The notes beneath the pieces are model-generated. The model was not told the origin of the DNA. It saw nothing but the letters and a program-made list of their open reading frames with translations, and did not search any database. A stretch of DNA of 64,000 nt from CAVZBT01 sp963773605. GTDB taxonomy: Bacteria; Acidobacteriota; UBA6911. Location: positions 62,001-126,000 of the forward strand of contig CAVZBT010000005.1 in NCBI GenBank assembly GCA_963773605.1, written 5' to 3'. Positions 1 to 8,746 of the stretch are shown here, piece after piece (position 1 is the first letter of the stretch; each line of letters begins with the position of its first letter). Both the position numbers and the translations under genes were made by a program.

Positions 1-54
1 CTGGCCAGCTTGGCAAGCGAGTTGCATCCGTCCCCAACAGGGTTTGCGGGCAAT

Positions 55-444
55 ATGACTAAGACAAGCGTGCTCGTCGTCGAAGACGAGAAGCTCCTCA
101 ATTGGTCACTGGCCAAATCACTGGCCAAGTGGGGCTTCGAGGTGGTGCCGGTTTTTAGCGGCAACGACGCCGTCGCGCAGCTCGACAAGAGCGGTTACGA
201 CATCGTCCTGCTGGACTACCAGCTCCCCGATCTGGACGGCCTGGAGATCGCTCGCAAAGTTCGTGGAGTACTGCCGAAGGCGACAATCTTCCTGCTCACC
301 GCCTTCCAGCTGAACGAGCTCACCGTCGAGGCGGGGCTGATCGATGCCTATTTCAACAAACCCATCGATCTGCAGCAGCTGCGCCTGGCCCTCAACAAGG
401 TCCCGCACCGGCCCGGGGCCGAAGCGCAGATCACCTCTCACTAA
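55..444 (+). CDS. Single-domain response regulator (REC/CheY-like)
   Basis: A stand-alone phosphoacceptor receiver domain of 129 residues, with no output domain after it. The acidic pocket is E10/D11, the phosphoacceptor is D54 in IVLLDYQLPD, and the switch residues are T82 and K102 (FNKP). The ATG at 55 gives a standard receiver N-terminus (MTKTSVLVVEDE). A TTG at 10 in the same frame would add 15 residues that do not look like receiver sequence. The protein would act in the cytoplasm as a phosphorylation relay or through a protein partner. No histidine kinase is visible in the window. The next gene is co-oriented but about 156 bp away, so an operon link is not shown. The family call is secure; the signal it handles is unknown. 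Confidence 0.9.
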   Translation: MTKTSVLVVEDEKLLNWSLAKSLAKWGFEVVPVFSGNDAVAQLDKSGYDIVLLDYQLPDLDGLEIARKVRGVLPKATIFLLTAFQLNELTVEAGLIDAYFNKPIDLQQLRLALNKVPHRPGAEAQITSH

Positions 445-600
445 GAGCTTCCCCCTCGCATCGGCATCCGCGGACAGCCAGCGTCACGATATCGGCCCAC
501 CGCCTCAAATCTGCTACAATAGCGGGCTTCCGTCAGCTTTTGCTTCCGGCTCTCTTATGGTGCCCGGCCCGCAGTTAAACGGGCAGGGGGACAGGGTTTC

Positions 601-2503
601 ATGGACAAGACGAAATCGGTTTGGCAGAACCGGATCACGGAAACCGGCGTCATCCTGGCCGCGCTCTCCGTACTTTTCTTCATCAGCTTCCAACTGATCG
701 AGCTGGTGCAGCCCACCAGCAACCCGTACACCGGGTTGTGGTCGTTCCTGGTGCTTCCCGCGATTCTGGTCACGGGGCTGGCCCTGATCCCCTTGGGCGC
801 GATGCTCGAGCGCAGGAAAAGACGGCGGCTCTACCCGGAAGTCGCCGAATGGCCGCGGCTGCCGCACTTTGATCCCAACGACCCGCACCATCGCCGGCTG
901 TTCATGATCTTCGCGCTCGGGACTCTCGTTATCCTGCCCCTGATTGCGATCAGCAGTTACGAGGGGTACCACTACACCGACTCGACGCAGTTTTGCGGGC
1001 AGGTCTGCCACTCGGTCATGCACCCCGAGTACACCAGCTACCTGAACTCGCCGCACGCCCGCGTCAGCTGCGCCGCCTGCCACATCGGCCCGGGCGCCAA
1101 CTGGTACGTGAAGTCGAAGATCAGCGGCGTGCGCCAGGTGCTGGCCGTGACGTTCAACACCTTCAGTCGGCCGATCCATACGCCGATCAAGGACCTGCGC
1201 CCGGCGCGGGAAACCTGCGAGCAGTGCCACTGGCCGGAGAAGTTCTTCGGAGCGCAGCTGCGGACCCGCACCCATTTTTACGCGGACGAGAAGAACACCC
1301 GCGACGAGATCCAGCTGCTCGTCAAAACGGGCGGTGCCGAATCGGCGATGGGCCCCGCCTCCGGGATCCACTGGCACATGGCCCTGAGCCAGAAGATCGA
1401 CTACGTGGCCGTCGACCCGTCCCGCCAGGTGATTCCCTGGGTCCGTGCGGCAGACAATACCGGAAACGTCAGCGATCTATCGATCCGACGGGAAGGGGCC
1501 CCAGGATCCACCCCCTGCCGGGGAACTGCGGCGGGTGGACTGCATGGACTGCCACAACCGCCCGACCCATGTCATCCAGCCCCCGGACCGGGCGATCAAC
1601 ATCAGCATCGAAACGGGACGGCTCGACCGCTCGCTCCCTTACATCAAGAAGGTCGCCGTGGACGCGCTCGTGCAGCCCTATTCGGTGGAGTCCGAGGCCG
1701 ACGCCAAGATCGAGACTTTCATCCGCGACTTCTACGCGAAGCTCGACCCGAGCGTGGCCGAGACGCGCAAGAACTCGATCGCCCAGGCGGTCGACGAGGT
1801 CCGCGCCGTCTATCACAAGAACTTCTTCCCGCGCATGAAGGTCAGTTGGAGGACTTACCCTGACAGCATCGGGCACATGGTGTTCGACGGCTGCTTCCGC
1901 TGCCATGACGGGCGCCATGTCGACGCCAAGGGAACCGCCATCACCAAGGAGTGCCACGTCTGCCACGACTTTCTGCAGCCGGCCCAGGCCGGCCAGGTGC
2001 GGGCGTATGCCCAGGCGATCCCGCCGCATCCGCTCAAGCTCGAGGGGAAACATGCCGAGTTGAACTGCTCAGCCTGCCACACCGGCGGACCCGCCCCCGA
2101 ACGGACGTGCGCCGGCTGCCACACCAACCAGACGCTCTTCAGGCAGGGGAAGAGCCCCGTGCTGCCCGGCCTGAAGGGCACCCCGGCCAGCGTGATGGCC
2201 GACCTCGACTGCGACGCCTGCCATGACCTGAGCAAGCCGCAGACGCAGGCCAACATCGGCGCCCAGTGCGCCGGCTGCCACGACAAGGCTTACGTGGACA
2301 TGATCCAGATGTGGAAGGACGATGCGGCTGCGGCCCGATCGAAAGCTGCCGCCGCCATCCAGGGGGTGCAGGGCAACGCCGAACTCGTGGCGCAACTCCA
2401 GGGCGCGCTTACCCAGGCGGACAAGGCCGGCGCCGTCCACAACACGGATTTCGCCGACGCGATCTTCCAGCAGATCGTCCGACTCGCCTCGGAGAAGAAA
2501 TAG
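601..2503 (+). CDS. NapC/NirT-type membrane-anchored decaheme cytochrome c (frameshifted)
   Basis: A predicted inner-membrane, periplasm-facing electron-transfer protein. Three hydrophobic segments occupy about residues 12-32, 42-65 and 100-118. Heme sites follow: an unusual CX3CH (C132-C136-H137, with M140 as in NapC/NrfH first hemes), then CAACH at 157 and CEQCH at 206. Seven more CXXCH sites lie in another frame, with first cysteines at about nt 1541, 1892, 1952, 2066, 2108, 2209 and 2267, making ten in total. The frame changes once at about 1466-1474: frame 1 reads well through IPWVRAADNTGNVS and frame 2 from AIYRSDGKG. The total length fits about 633 residues after one base is removed. 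A TACAAT at 515-520 is a possible -10. This is either a sequencing indel or a real recent lesion. The redox partner is unknown. Confidence 0.82.
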
Positions 2504-2522
2504 CCGGTGCCGGCAGCGTTCT

Positions 2523-3314
2523 CTACTTTTCCGCCACCAGCGCGATGAGGTAGCCGAAGAAGCCGGGCCAGGCCCAGCGGGTCTCGATGAAATCGAACGG
2601 CCAGAGGAACACCGGCGAAAGGCGATGGAGCGGAATGCCGCGGCTGTAGAAGAACAGGTCCGCCATCCGAACGATCCCCGGGATGCTGAGTATCCCGGTG
2701 CGCCGGCTGACCCGCAGCCCACTGCGGGCCACGACGTCGCGCAGTTCGCGGGCGCTGAAACTCAACTCGGGTGAGTACGCGTATTTCCCGAACCGATCGA
2801 GCAGGGAGACCAGCACCGGGCGAAGGAACACGTTCCACTTGTGCGGCACCCCGACGATCGCCTTGCCCCCCGGCCGCAGGACCCGGCAGATCTCGCCCAC
2901 GGCCTGCTGGTACTCGCTGATGTGTTCGATCGTCCCCATGGTGTACACAAAGTCGAAGCTGTCGGACAGGAAGGGCAGATCGCGGATGTCGCACTGGGCG
3001 ATATGCAGCGGGCCGCTGGCGTATCTGGCGTTGTCGCGCGCCCGGGACGCCACGACCCGACTGACGTCGATCCCGTAGGCTTCTGCACCCTGGTCCCGCA
3101 TCCAGTGAAGGATGCGGGTGTTGATCGCCTCGTTCCAGAGATCCAGCTTCAGGACCCGTTTGCCCCGGAGCTGGCCGAAACACCGTTGCAGCAGGGCGAT
3201 CTCGCACCGGCGATAGTACTGGGTGGAAGAGGCCTCGAAAAAGTCGGGCACGTTGCCCGCGACGGCATCCCATCTCTGACGCTGGTCCCGCCTCATCCGC
3301 TCATCCACGCTCAT
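2523..3314 (-). CDS. Class I SAM-dependent methyltransferase with atypical motif I
   Basis: A 263-residue protein with a recognisable Rossmann methyltransferase core: YGIDVS (motif II acid), CDIRDLPF (motif III), FDFVYTMGTIEHI and VLRPGGKAIVGVPH (post-motif). The SAM-binding loop expected after the first strand is not the usual DxGxGxG: residues 54-63 read VLKLDLWNEA with no glycines. The C-terminal part has hydrophobic and aromatic stretches (WPFDFIETRW, WPGFFGYLIALVAEK). It is the last gene of a three-gene minus-strand set and its ATG overlaps the end of the epimerase gene by 14 bp, which implies co-translation. The substrate is unknown; the neighbours suggest a sugar- or amine-bearing small molecule or surface glycan. 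It may bind SAM in a modified way or be inactive. Confidence 0.8.
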   Translation of the reverse strand: MSVDERMRRDQRQRWDAVAGNVPDFFEASSTQYYRRCEIALLQRCFGQLRGKRVLKLDLWNEAINTRILHWMRDQGAEAYGIDVSRVVASRARDNARYASGPLHIAQCDIRDLPFLSDSFDFVYTMGTIEHISEYQQAVGEICRVLRPGGKAIVGVPHKWNVFLRPVLVSLLDRFGKYAYSPELSFSARELRDVVARSGLRVSRRTGILSIPGIVRMADLFFYSRGIPLHRLSPVFLWPFDFIETRWAWPGFFGYLIALVAEK

Positions 3315-4320
3315 GCATGCTCGCTTTCAGGAATTGAACCGTGCGCCGGATCCCTTCGCGGACCGGCATCGATCGGTACCCCAGCGCGTCGACCGCCTTG
3401 CGCGAATCGAAGCACCAGTCCCGCGCCAGGGTGTCGACCGCCTGCTCGTACCCGCCCGCGCGCGGAAACCCGCGCACGCGATCGGCCGCTCGCGCCGCCA
3501 GCCGCGCACACACCAACGGGATCGAAGCGCGGAGCACTGCTGTTGTGCCCGCAGCCTCCAGGGCCGCCCTATTGAAATCGCGGTGCGACCAGTCCTCGCC
3601 GCCGAGGATATACCCGTCACCGCTCCTCCCCGCCTTTTCGGCCAGGAGGATGCCTTCGACGACATCGGAGACGTAAACGAGGTTGCGCCGACGTCCGCCG
3701 CCGCCCACGACAACGTCGATCCTGGTGCGCAACAGCGTGCGCACGTGGCTCGTGACGCGGTTCGGGTGGCTTCTCTCGTCGGGGCCGAACACGATGGTGG
3801 GGAACACCGTTACCGCCCGCATCCCCGAGCCGGCGAGTTCCTGGACGCGCCGGCACCCCTCCTGTTTTGACCACTCGTAGCCGGTGTCGGGGGCATCGGT
3901 CGAAAACCCGTCCGCCTCCGTTCGTGGCCGTTCGCCCCCGCCAAACACCAGGGCGCTGGACACGTGCACAAACACGGCCACCCGCGCCCGCGCGCAGGCC
4001 CCAGCCAGCGCGGCACAGCCGGAGACATTCGTGTCCCGGAACCCTTCCAGCGACGCGGACGGCTGGTTCCGCACCGCGGCCAAATGAAAGACCGCCAGCT
4101 CCCCGCAGAGGCGGGGCTGATAGCTGAGCGGATCTTCGAGGCAACCAGTCAGGACCTGCAACCGCGGGCCGGCCAGGTCGCGCAACTCGCCCGGGGACCG
4201 GGTCAGGGCCAGGACCTCCCGGTCCTTTCGCAGGAGCGCCCGGACCAGGTGCCTGCCGATGAAACCCGTCGCCCCGGTCACAAGTGCGGGGCCTTCGATC
4301 CCGGAGGCTTCATCGCGCAC
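3301..4320 (-). CDS. NAD(P)-dependent epimerase/dehydratase (extended SDR)
   Basis: A 339-residue extended short-chain dehydrogenase of the sugar-nucleotide epimerase type. It has an N-terminal TGATGFIG dinucleotide loop, a VFHLAAV strand, an FVHVSSALVFG serine strand, a YEWSK catalytic Tyr-xxx-Lys, and an FPTIVFGP substrate-domain motif. The start is a GTG at 4318-4320 with AAGGAG about 10 nt upstream; it overlaps the decarboxylase stop by 11 bp, and its own stop overlaps the methyltransferase start. It probably changes a nucleotide- or lipid-linked sugar in the same pathway as its two overlapping neighbours. The family is certain; the exact reaction (4-epimerase, dehydratase or reductase) cannot be read from the sequence. 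Confidence 0.88.
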   Translation of the reverse strand: MRDEASGIEGPALVTGATGFIGRHLVRALLRKDREVLALTRSPGELRDLAGPRLQVLTGCLEDPLSYQPRLCGELAVFHLAAVRNQPSASLEGFRDTNVSGCAALAGACARARVAVFVHVSSALVFGGGERPRTEADGFSTDAPDTGYEWSKQEGCRRVQELAGSGMRAVTVFPTIVFGPDERSHPNRVTSHVRTLLRTRIDVVVGGGGRRRNLVYVSDVVEGILLAEKAGRSGDGYILGGEDWSHRDFNRAALEAAGTTAVLRASIPLVCARLAARAADRVRGFPRAGGYEQAVDTLARDWCFDSRKAVDALGYRSMPVREGIRRTVQFLKASMHERG

Positions 4321-5713
4321 CGATACCGGGCTCCTTCCGTTCGAGGATCATGGGCGCCTGGAGGTCCCGCGCGTCCTCCCGGCGACGAATCATCCGCAAA
4401 GCCCCGTCTTCCTCCAGCAGGTAGACAGCCGGGCACAGCCCGGCGTACCGGCTCGAGCGGGAGATCGAGTAGGCGCCCGCATCGCAGAACACCAGCAGGT
4501 CCCCGCGCCGGGATACGGGGAGCCGCCGCCGCAGGTCGACCACATCCGCCGTGTTCAGGGTGTTGCCCGAAAGGTGGTAATAGCGCTGCTCGCAGCCGCC
4601 GGGGACCTCACCATGCACGATCCGGCGCGAGAACAGCAGCGACGATTCCGGGAGAAAGTTGTGGCTGGCGTCGAGAAAGAGCCAGTGCCCGTCGACCGCG
4701 AGGACACGCGTAACAAGAAAACCGGCATTCCCCGCGATTGATCGCCCCGGCTCCAGCCCGATGGCCGGGAGAGTCTCGACGCCCGCCTCTTGCATCTGTT
4801 GCCTGAACTGCGCGGCGAGGCCTGTCGCAAACGCGCGCAGTGCCTCCGCGCTGCCGACCGCTGGCGCTGCGTCGCGGAGCCGCGCGGCCAGCGTTCTAAT
4901 CCCATTTCTGCGCAACGACGGCGATGGGACGCCGCCGCCGAGGTTGATCTCCTCCAACCGGGTGCCGAAGCGCGTGCGAAGCTGCAGCGCCAGGGCGCCA
5001 CATTTGCGCAGCAGGTCCCGGTAGTTCTCCGGGGAACCCTGCTGGGTCCCCCGGTAGAAGTTGATCGAGGCCAGCTTCAGCCGGCGCGACCGCTGAATGA
5101 ACTCGGCGGCAGCAGGGACGGCGCGGGCATCAAATCCGAGCCTCCGGGACATGAAATTCACCGGCGAAAACCTCAATCTCACCGAGTCGTTCCGCAACCG
5201 CAACGAGACGCGCACATCGACCCGTTCCCGCTCCGCCTCCCCTTCCAGGACGTGCAGGTCGGAGAGGCGGTACGCGTGAAAGAAGCGGACTCCCCCGGCA
5301 AGGGCGCTCCGGACTTCGTGATCGACCAACACCGGGCGTTGGTAGGCCACCTTTTCCGGCGTAAACCCGCACTTGAGGGCCAACTCCAATTCTTCGGGGT
5401 TCGATGCGAGGATACCGCTGCCCAGCCGCGCCAGGACCGAGAAAACACCCGATTCGTTGTTGGTCTTGCCGCAGTAGCGCACCCGGACCTCGGCGCCGGC
5501 GGAGGCCAGCCCTGCGCAGATGGCCGCATAGTTGCGCTTGAGACGCGCCTCGTCCAGCAGAAAAAACGGGGTACCGAGGCGCTCGGCAAGGTCTGCCACG
5601 GGCGTGTCCGAAAGCAACAGCCGTCCGTCCTTATAGCGGAACGGCTCAATCGCCGCGACAGTGTTCTCTGACGACACTCTGCCCTCGCCGTCCGACCCGC
5701 AGGGGTCACCCAT
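4310..5713 (-). CDS. PLP-dependent decarboxylase (Orn/DAP/Arg decarboxylase 2 family)
   Basis: A fold-type III PLP enzyme of about 467 residues. The alanine-racemase-like barrel comes first, with the PLP lysine in RYCGKTNNESG (K83). INLGGGVPSPS and GLEPGRSIAGNAG follow (phosphate-binding glycines and the EPGR signature), then the C-terminal sheet domain with CDAGAYSISRSSRYAG, which corresponds to the C-D-x-G-AY active-site segment of DAP decarboxylases. I used the ATG at 5711-5713; a GTG at 5675-5677 after GGCGAGGGC is an alternative. Sequence further upstream in this frame runs into the intergenic repeat and is not coding. First gene of a three-gene overlapping set. The substrate could be an amino acid or a carrier-bound intermediate; dedicated lysine synthesis is less likely given the neighbours. 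Confidence 0.85.
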   Translation of the reverse strand: MGDPCGSDGEGRVSSENTVAAIEPFRYKDGRLLLSDTPVADLAERLGTPFFLLDEARLKRNYAAICAGLASAGAEVRVRYCGKTNNESGVFSVLARLGSGILASNPEELELALKCGFTPEKVAYQRPVLVDHEVRSALAGGVRFFHAYRLSDLHVLEGEAERERVDVRVSLRLRNDSVRLRFSPVNFMSRRLGFDARAVPAAAEFIQRSRRLKLASINFYRGTQQGSPENYRDLLRKCGALALQLRTRFGTRLEEINLGGGVPSPSLRRNGIRTLAARLRDAAPAVGSAEALRAFATGLAAQFRQQMQEAGVETLPAIGLEPGRSIAGNAGFLVTRVLAVDGHWLFLDASHNFLPESSLLFSRRIVHGEVPGGCEQRYYHLSGNTLNTADVVDLRRRLPVSRRGDLLVFCDAGAYSISRSSRYAGLCPAVYLLEEDGALRMIRRREDARDLQAPMILERKEPGIGAR

Positions 5714-5788
5714 ACCAGTTGGCTGCAGTGCGGGAGATCTTACCCTAGTGCCCACCCCGGGACAATCGTCACGCTTTCGGCCCCCCCG

Positions 5789-5820
5789 TTTGGAGTGCGG
5801 CGGCTCGACGCCGCTTTGGG
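5789..5820. repeat. Dispersed palindromic intergenic repeat unit
   Basis: A GC-rich element reading TTTGGAGTGCGGCGGCTC then GACGCCGCTTT. The same core occurs in reverse at 5939-5967 and 6118-6146, and variants lie at 8589-8645 and about 11405-11557, always between genes. The core can fold on itself (GGCGGC...GCCGCC). It looks like a REP- or MITE-like family. No coding role is supported. Confidence 0.7.
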
Positions 5821-5830
5821 GGCGGCGCCT

Positions 5831-6009
5831 GGGCGCCGCCCCTCCGCCCCTGTCAGGCGAGCTGCCGCACTGCAGGTTGCGCTGTGTCACTATGCCGCGA
5901 TTCTGGCGGTGAAGGGCTGCGCCGAGGCGCAGCCCGGGAAAGCGGCGTCGAGCCGCCGCACTCCAAATTGCGCTGTTTCACTACGGCTCCAGTCTTCCGC
6001 GGCTCTCCC
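5831..6009. repeat. 179-bp tandem repeat, copy 1
   Basis: First of two head-to-tail copies of a 179-bp unit. Reading both copies base by base gives only two differences: C/T at 6000/6179 and C/G at 6009/6188. Each copy contains one reverse-oriented core of the dispersed palindromic family. Together the copies fill most of the 546-bp gap between the decarboxylase start and the Tat-signal ORF at 6260; no other gene is seen in that gap. Confidence 0.92.
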
Positions 6010-6188
6010 GGGCGCCGCCCCTCCGCCCCTGTCAGGCGAGCTGCCGCACTGCAGGTTGCGCTGTGTCACTATGCCGCGATTCTGGCGGTGAAGGGCTGCG
6101 CCGAGGCGCAGCCCGGGAAAGCGGCGTCGAGCCGCCGCACTCCAAATTGCGCTGTTTCACTACGGCTCCAGTCTTCCGTGGCTCTCCG
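6010..6188. repeat. 179-bp tandem repeat, copy 2
   Basis: Second head-to-tail copy of the 179-bp unit, offset exactly 179 bp from the first. The near identity implies a recent duplication or ongoing homogenisation. It ends about 70 bp before the orphan Tat-signal ORF at 6260. Confidence 0.92.
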
Positions 6189-6259
6189 AGGCGCCGCACG
6201 TGACATGGCCCCGGCGCAAAGGTAGAATCACGCAAACTCACCTTGAAAAGGGGGACAGG

Positions 6260-6379
6260 ATGCGAACTGGCGCTTGGTCGAGACGCCGTTTTCTCTCCAC
6301 GACCGCGGCAGGCATCGGAGCGGCGGCGGTTCCTCCGCGGACGCGCGGCCAGGTTGCGGTCGCAGTCGCACGCACGTGA
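6260..6379 (+). pseudogene. Orphan Tat signal peptide ORF (39 aa), gene remnant
   Basis: An ATG at 6260 behind AAAAGGGGGACAGG opens a 39-codon frame ending in TGA at 6377-6379. Its start is a textbook twin-arginine signal: a basic n-region with SRRRFL, then STTAAGIGAAAVP. After about 12 further residues the frame stops, with no mature domain. This is the 5' end of a gene for a Tat-exported, probably cofactor-containing enzyme that was lost or is out of frame. The prolyl oligopeptidase gene begins 56 bp later with its own ribosome-binding site and a Sec-type signal, so it is not the missing body. A genuine tiny exported peptide is possible but less likely. Confidence 0.6.
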
Positions 6380-6435
6380 GCGCTTTCGCGTGCGTTTCCC
6401 ATCTCACGGCTTCTCGACCAAGGAGTGGCCCCTTG

Positions 6436-8565
6436 ATGAAATCTCACTTGCGTCCGTACGTGATTACCGCAGTCGTCCTGGTCTCGGCGCTCCTCTCGAT
6501 TGCGCAGCAGCCGCTCGCACCGCCGGTGGCCCCATGCATCGAGCACAAGAATGTCTGGCACGGCGAGACCGTGGTCGACCCGTACTTCTGGCTACGGGAA
6601 AAGGCCAACCCCGAGGTGGTGAAATATCTCGAGGCCGAAAACGGCTACACCCGGGGAATGACCCAGGCGCTCGTGCCTTTCCAGGAATCCCTCTACAGGG
6701 AAATGCTCGGTCGGATCAAGCAGACCGACCTGAGCGTCCCCGTGCGGGACGGGAAGTTCTACTACTACACCCGCACCGAGGAGGGGAAGCAGTACCCGAT
6801 TTTCTGCCGCAAGGCCGCCGCCGCGGACGGCTCCTGGAATCCCCATGCCGCCGAGTTCGTCATGCTGGACCAGAACGAGATGGCCAAAGGGCTCCCCTTC
6901 CTGAGCATCGGGGATACTCAGGTCAGCGACGACGACAACCTCCTGGCCTACACCACCGACACGACCGGTTTCCGCCAGTTCGCCCTGCACATCAAGGATC
7001 TCAGGAACGGCCGGATACTGCCCGACACGGCCGAGAGGGTCACGTCGGCGGCGTGGGCGAGCGACAGCAAGACGCTCTTTTTCGTCACCGAGGACGAAGT
7101 CACGAAGCGGTCCAACCAGTTCTGGCGTCTCGTGCCCGGGGGCAGGCCCCAGCTGTTGTACGAGGAGAAGGACGAGTTGTTTGGGATCGACGTGGGCCGG
7201 ACCAAGGATAAGAAGTACCTGCTCCTCCAGGCCGACAGCACCGACACGTGGGAGACAAGGTACCTCGATGCAGCCACCCCGTCCGGGGATTTCGCGATCG
7301 TCCTGCCGCGGGAAAAAGGACACAAGTACAGCGTGGAACATAGGAACGGGCTGTTCTACCTCCGCACCAACAAGGACGCCAAAAACTTCAGGGTCGTCAC
7401 GACGCCGGTCTCGAACCCCGGCGCTGCCGGTTGGAAGGAGTTCATCCCGCACCGTGCGGACGTGCTGGTCCAGGAGGTCGAACTCTTCAAAGACTACGCG
7501 GTCGCGCACGAGCAGTCACAGGCCTTGAACCGGTTCCGGGTGTACAGCTTCAAGAGCTCGGCATGGCACGACGTGAGATTCCCGGAAAAGGTGTACTCCG
7601 CCTTCGGCGGCAGGACGCCGGAGTTCGACGGCGGCACATTCCGGTTCAGCTATCAGTCGCTGGTCACGCCCTCGAGCGTTTACGACTATGACATGGCCGC
7701 TCGCAAGCAGAAACTGCTGAAGCGCCGGGAAGTGCTGGGCGGTTACGATCCGGCGCGCTACCGGACCGAGCGCCTGTGGGCGACGGCACGGGACGGCGTG
7801 AGGGTGCCGATTTCCATCGTGTATCGGATAGGATTCAAACGGGACGGCTCCGCTCCCCTGTTCCTGTATGCCTACGGTTCGTACGGCTACGGCACCCCGG
7901 CGGTCTTCGACAGCAACAGGCTCAGCCTGCTGGACCGCGGGCTCGCCTACGCCGTCGCTCACATCCGCGGCGGAGACGAAATGGGCGAAGCCTGGCACGA
8001 CGACGGCATGCTGATGAAGAAGAAAAATACGTTTACCGACTTCATCGATGCCGCCGAGTTCCTGATCGCCCGGAAGTGGACGTCGAAGGACCGGCTCGTG
8101 ATCGAGGGAGGGAGTGCCGGCGGCCTGCTGATGGGCGCCGTGACCAACATGCGCCCGGACCTTTTCAAGGCAGTCCATGCCGCAGTCCCGTTCATGGATG
8201 TCATGAACACCATGATGGACGCGACACTCCCCCTCACCGTGGGTGAATATCTCGAGTGGGGCAACCCCAACGAGAAAGCCGCGTACGACTATATGAAGTC
8301 GTACAGCCCGTACGACAACCTGGAGAAGAAGCCGTATCCCTCAATCCTGGTCACCACGAGCTTCAACGACAGCCAGGTCATGTACTGGGAACCGGCCAAG
8401 TACGTCGCGAAGCTGCGCGCGGTGAAAACCGACCAGAACGAGCTGCTGCTGAAGTGCAGGATGGAGCCGGCCGGTCACGGCGGCGCCTCGGGCCGATACG
8501 ACAAGCTGAAAGACACAGCGTTCGAATACTCCTGGCTGCTCAACCAGCTCGGGATAAGGAAATGA
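6436..8565 (+). CDS. Prolyl oligopeptidase family serine peptidase (S9A), exported
   Basis: A 709-residue peptidase. An N-terminal Sec signal (about residues 1-24, ITAVVLVSALLSIAQQ) is followed by the POP N-terminal segment (VVDPYFWLRE), a seven-bladed propeller to about residue 430, and the alpha/beta-hydrolase domain. The catalytic triad is visible: S560 in EGGSAGGLL, D645 in TSFNDSQ and H681 in PAGHGG. The length is typical of S9A. The ATG at 6436 has AGGAG at 6421-6425. It should cut short peptides after proline in the periplasm. Downstream lies a palindromic repeat and then an outer-membrane protein gene; no operon partner is obvious. Confidence 0.95.
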   Translation: MKSHLRPYVITAVVLVSALLSIAQQPLAPPVAPCIEHKNVWHGETVVDPYFWLREKANPEVVKYLEAENGYTRGMTQALVPFQESLYREMLGRIKQTDLSVPVRDGKFYYYTRTEEGKQYPIFCRKAAAADGSWNPHAAEFVMLDQNEMAKGLPFLSIGDTQVSDDDNLLAYTTDTTGFRQFALHIKDLRNGRILPDTAERVTSAAWASDSKTLFFVTEDEVTKRSNQFWRLVPGGRPQLLYEEKDELFGIDVGRTKDKKYLLLQADSTDTWETRYLDAATPSGDFAIVLPREKGHKYSVEHRNGLFYLRTNKDAKNFRVVTTPVSNPGAAGWKEFIPHRADVLVQEVELFKDYAVAHEQSQALNRFRVYSFKSSAWHDVRFPEKVYSAFGGRTPEFDGGTFRFSYQSLVTPSSVYDYDMAARKQKLLKRREVLGGYDPARYRTERLWATARDGVRVPISIVYRIGFKRDGSAPLFLYAYGSYGYGTPAVFDSNRLSLLDRGLAYAVAHIRGGDEMGEAWHDDGMLMKKKNTFTDFIDAAEFLIARKWTSKDRLVIEGGSAGGLLMGAVTNMRPDLFKAVHAAVPFMDVMNTMMDATLPLTVGEYLEWGNPNEKAAYDYMKSYSPYDNLEKKPYPSILVTTSFNDSQVMYWEPAKYVAKLRAVKTDQNELLLKCRMEPAGHGGASGRYDKLKDTAFEYSWLLNQLGIRK

Positions 8566-8588
8566 ACCCTCAACCAAGGTGCGAGGTG

Positions 8589-8645
8589 TAGAGTGCGGCG
8601 GCTCGACGCCGCCTTGAGGGTGGCGCCGAGGCGCCGCACTCCAAA
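8589..8645. repeat. Palindromic intergenic repeat pair
   Basis: A forward core (GAGTGCGGCGGCTCGACGCC, from 8591) and an inverted half (GCCGCACTCCAAA, to 8645) face each other with a GGCGCCGAGGCGCC-type centre. The whole segment could form a long hairpin just after the peptidase stop, so it may double as a transcription terminator. It belongs to the family seen at 5.8-6.1 kb. Confidence 0.65.
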
Positions 8646-8746
8646 CGCGCCGTAGAAATCTCGATCCCCAGGGGCTTGCGCCCCCTTGTCCTTGTCTCCG
8701 GCCGGGAGCATTCTTAGATTTAGGAACTTGGAAGGGAGGATGTGAT

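Noticed and set aside
5795..6225. Short frames with repeated motifs such as GVEPPHSK
   Set aside because: They are translations of the 179-bp tandem and palindromic repeat, present in several frames and both strands.
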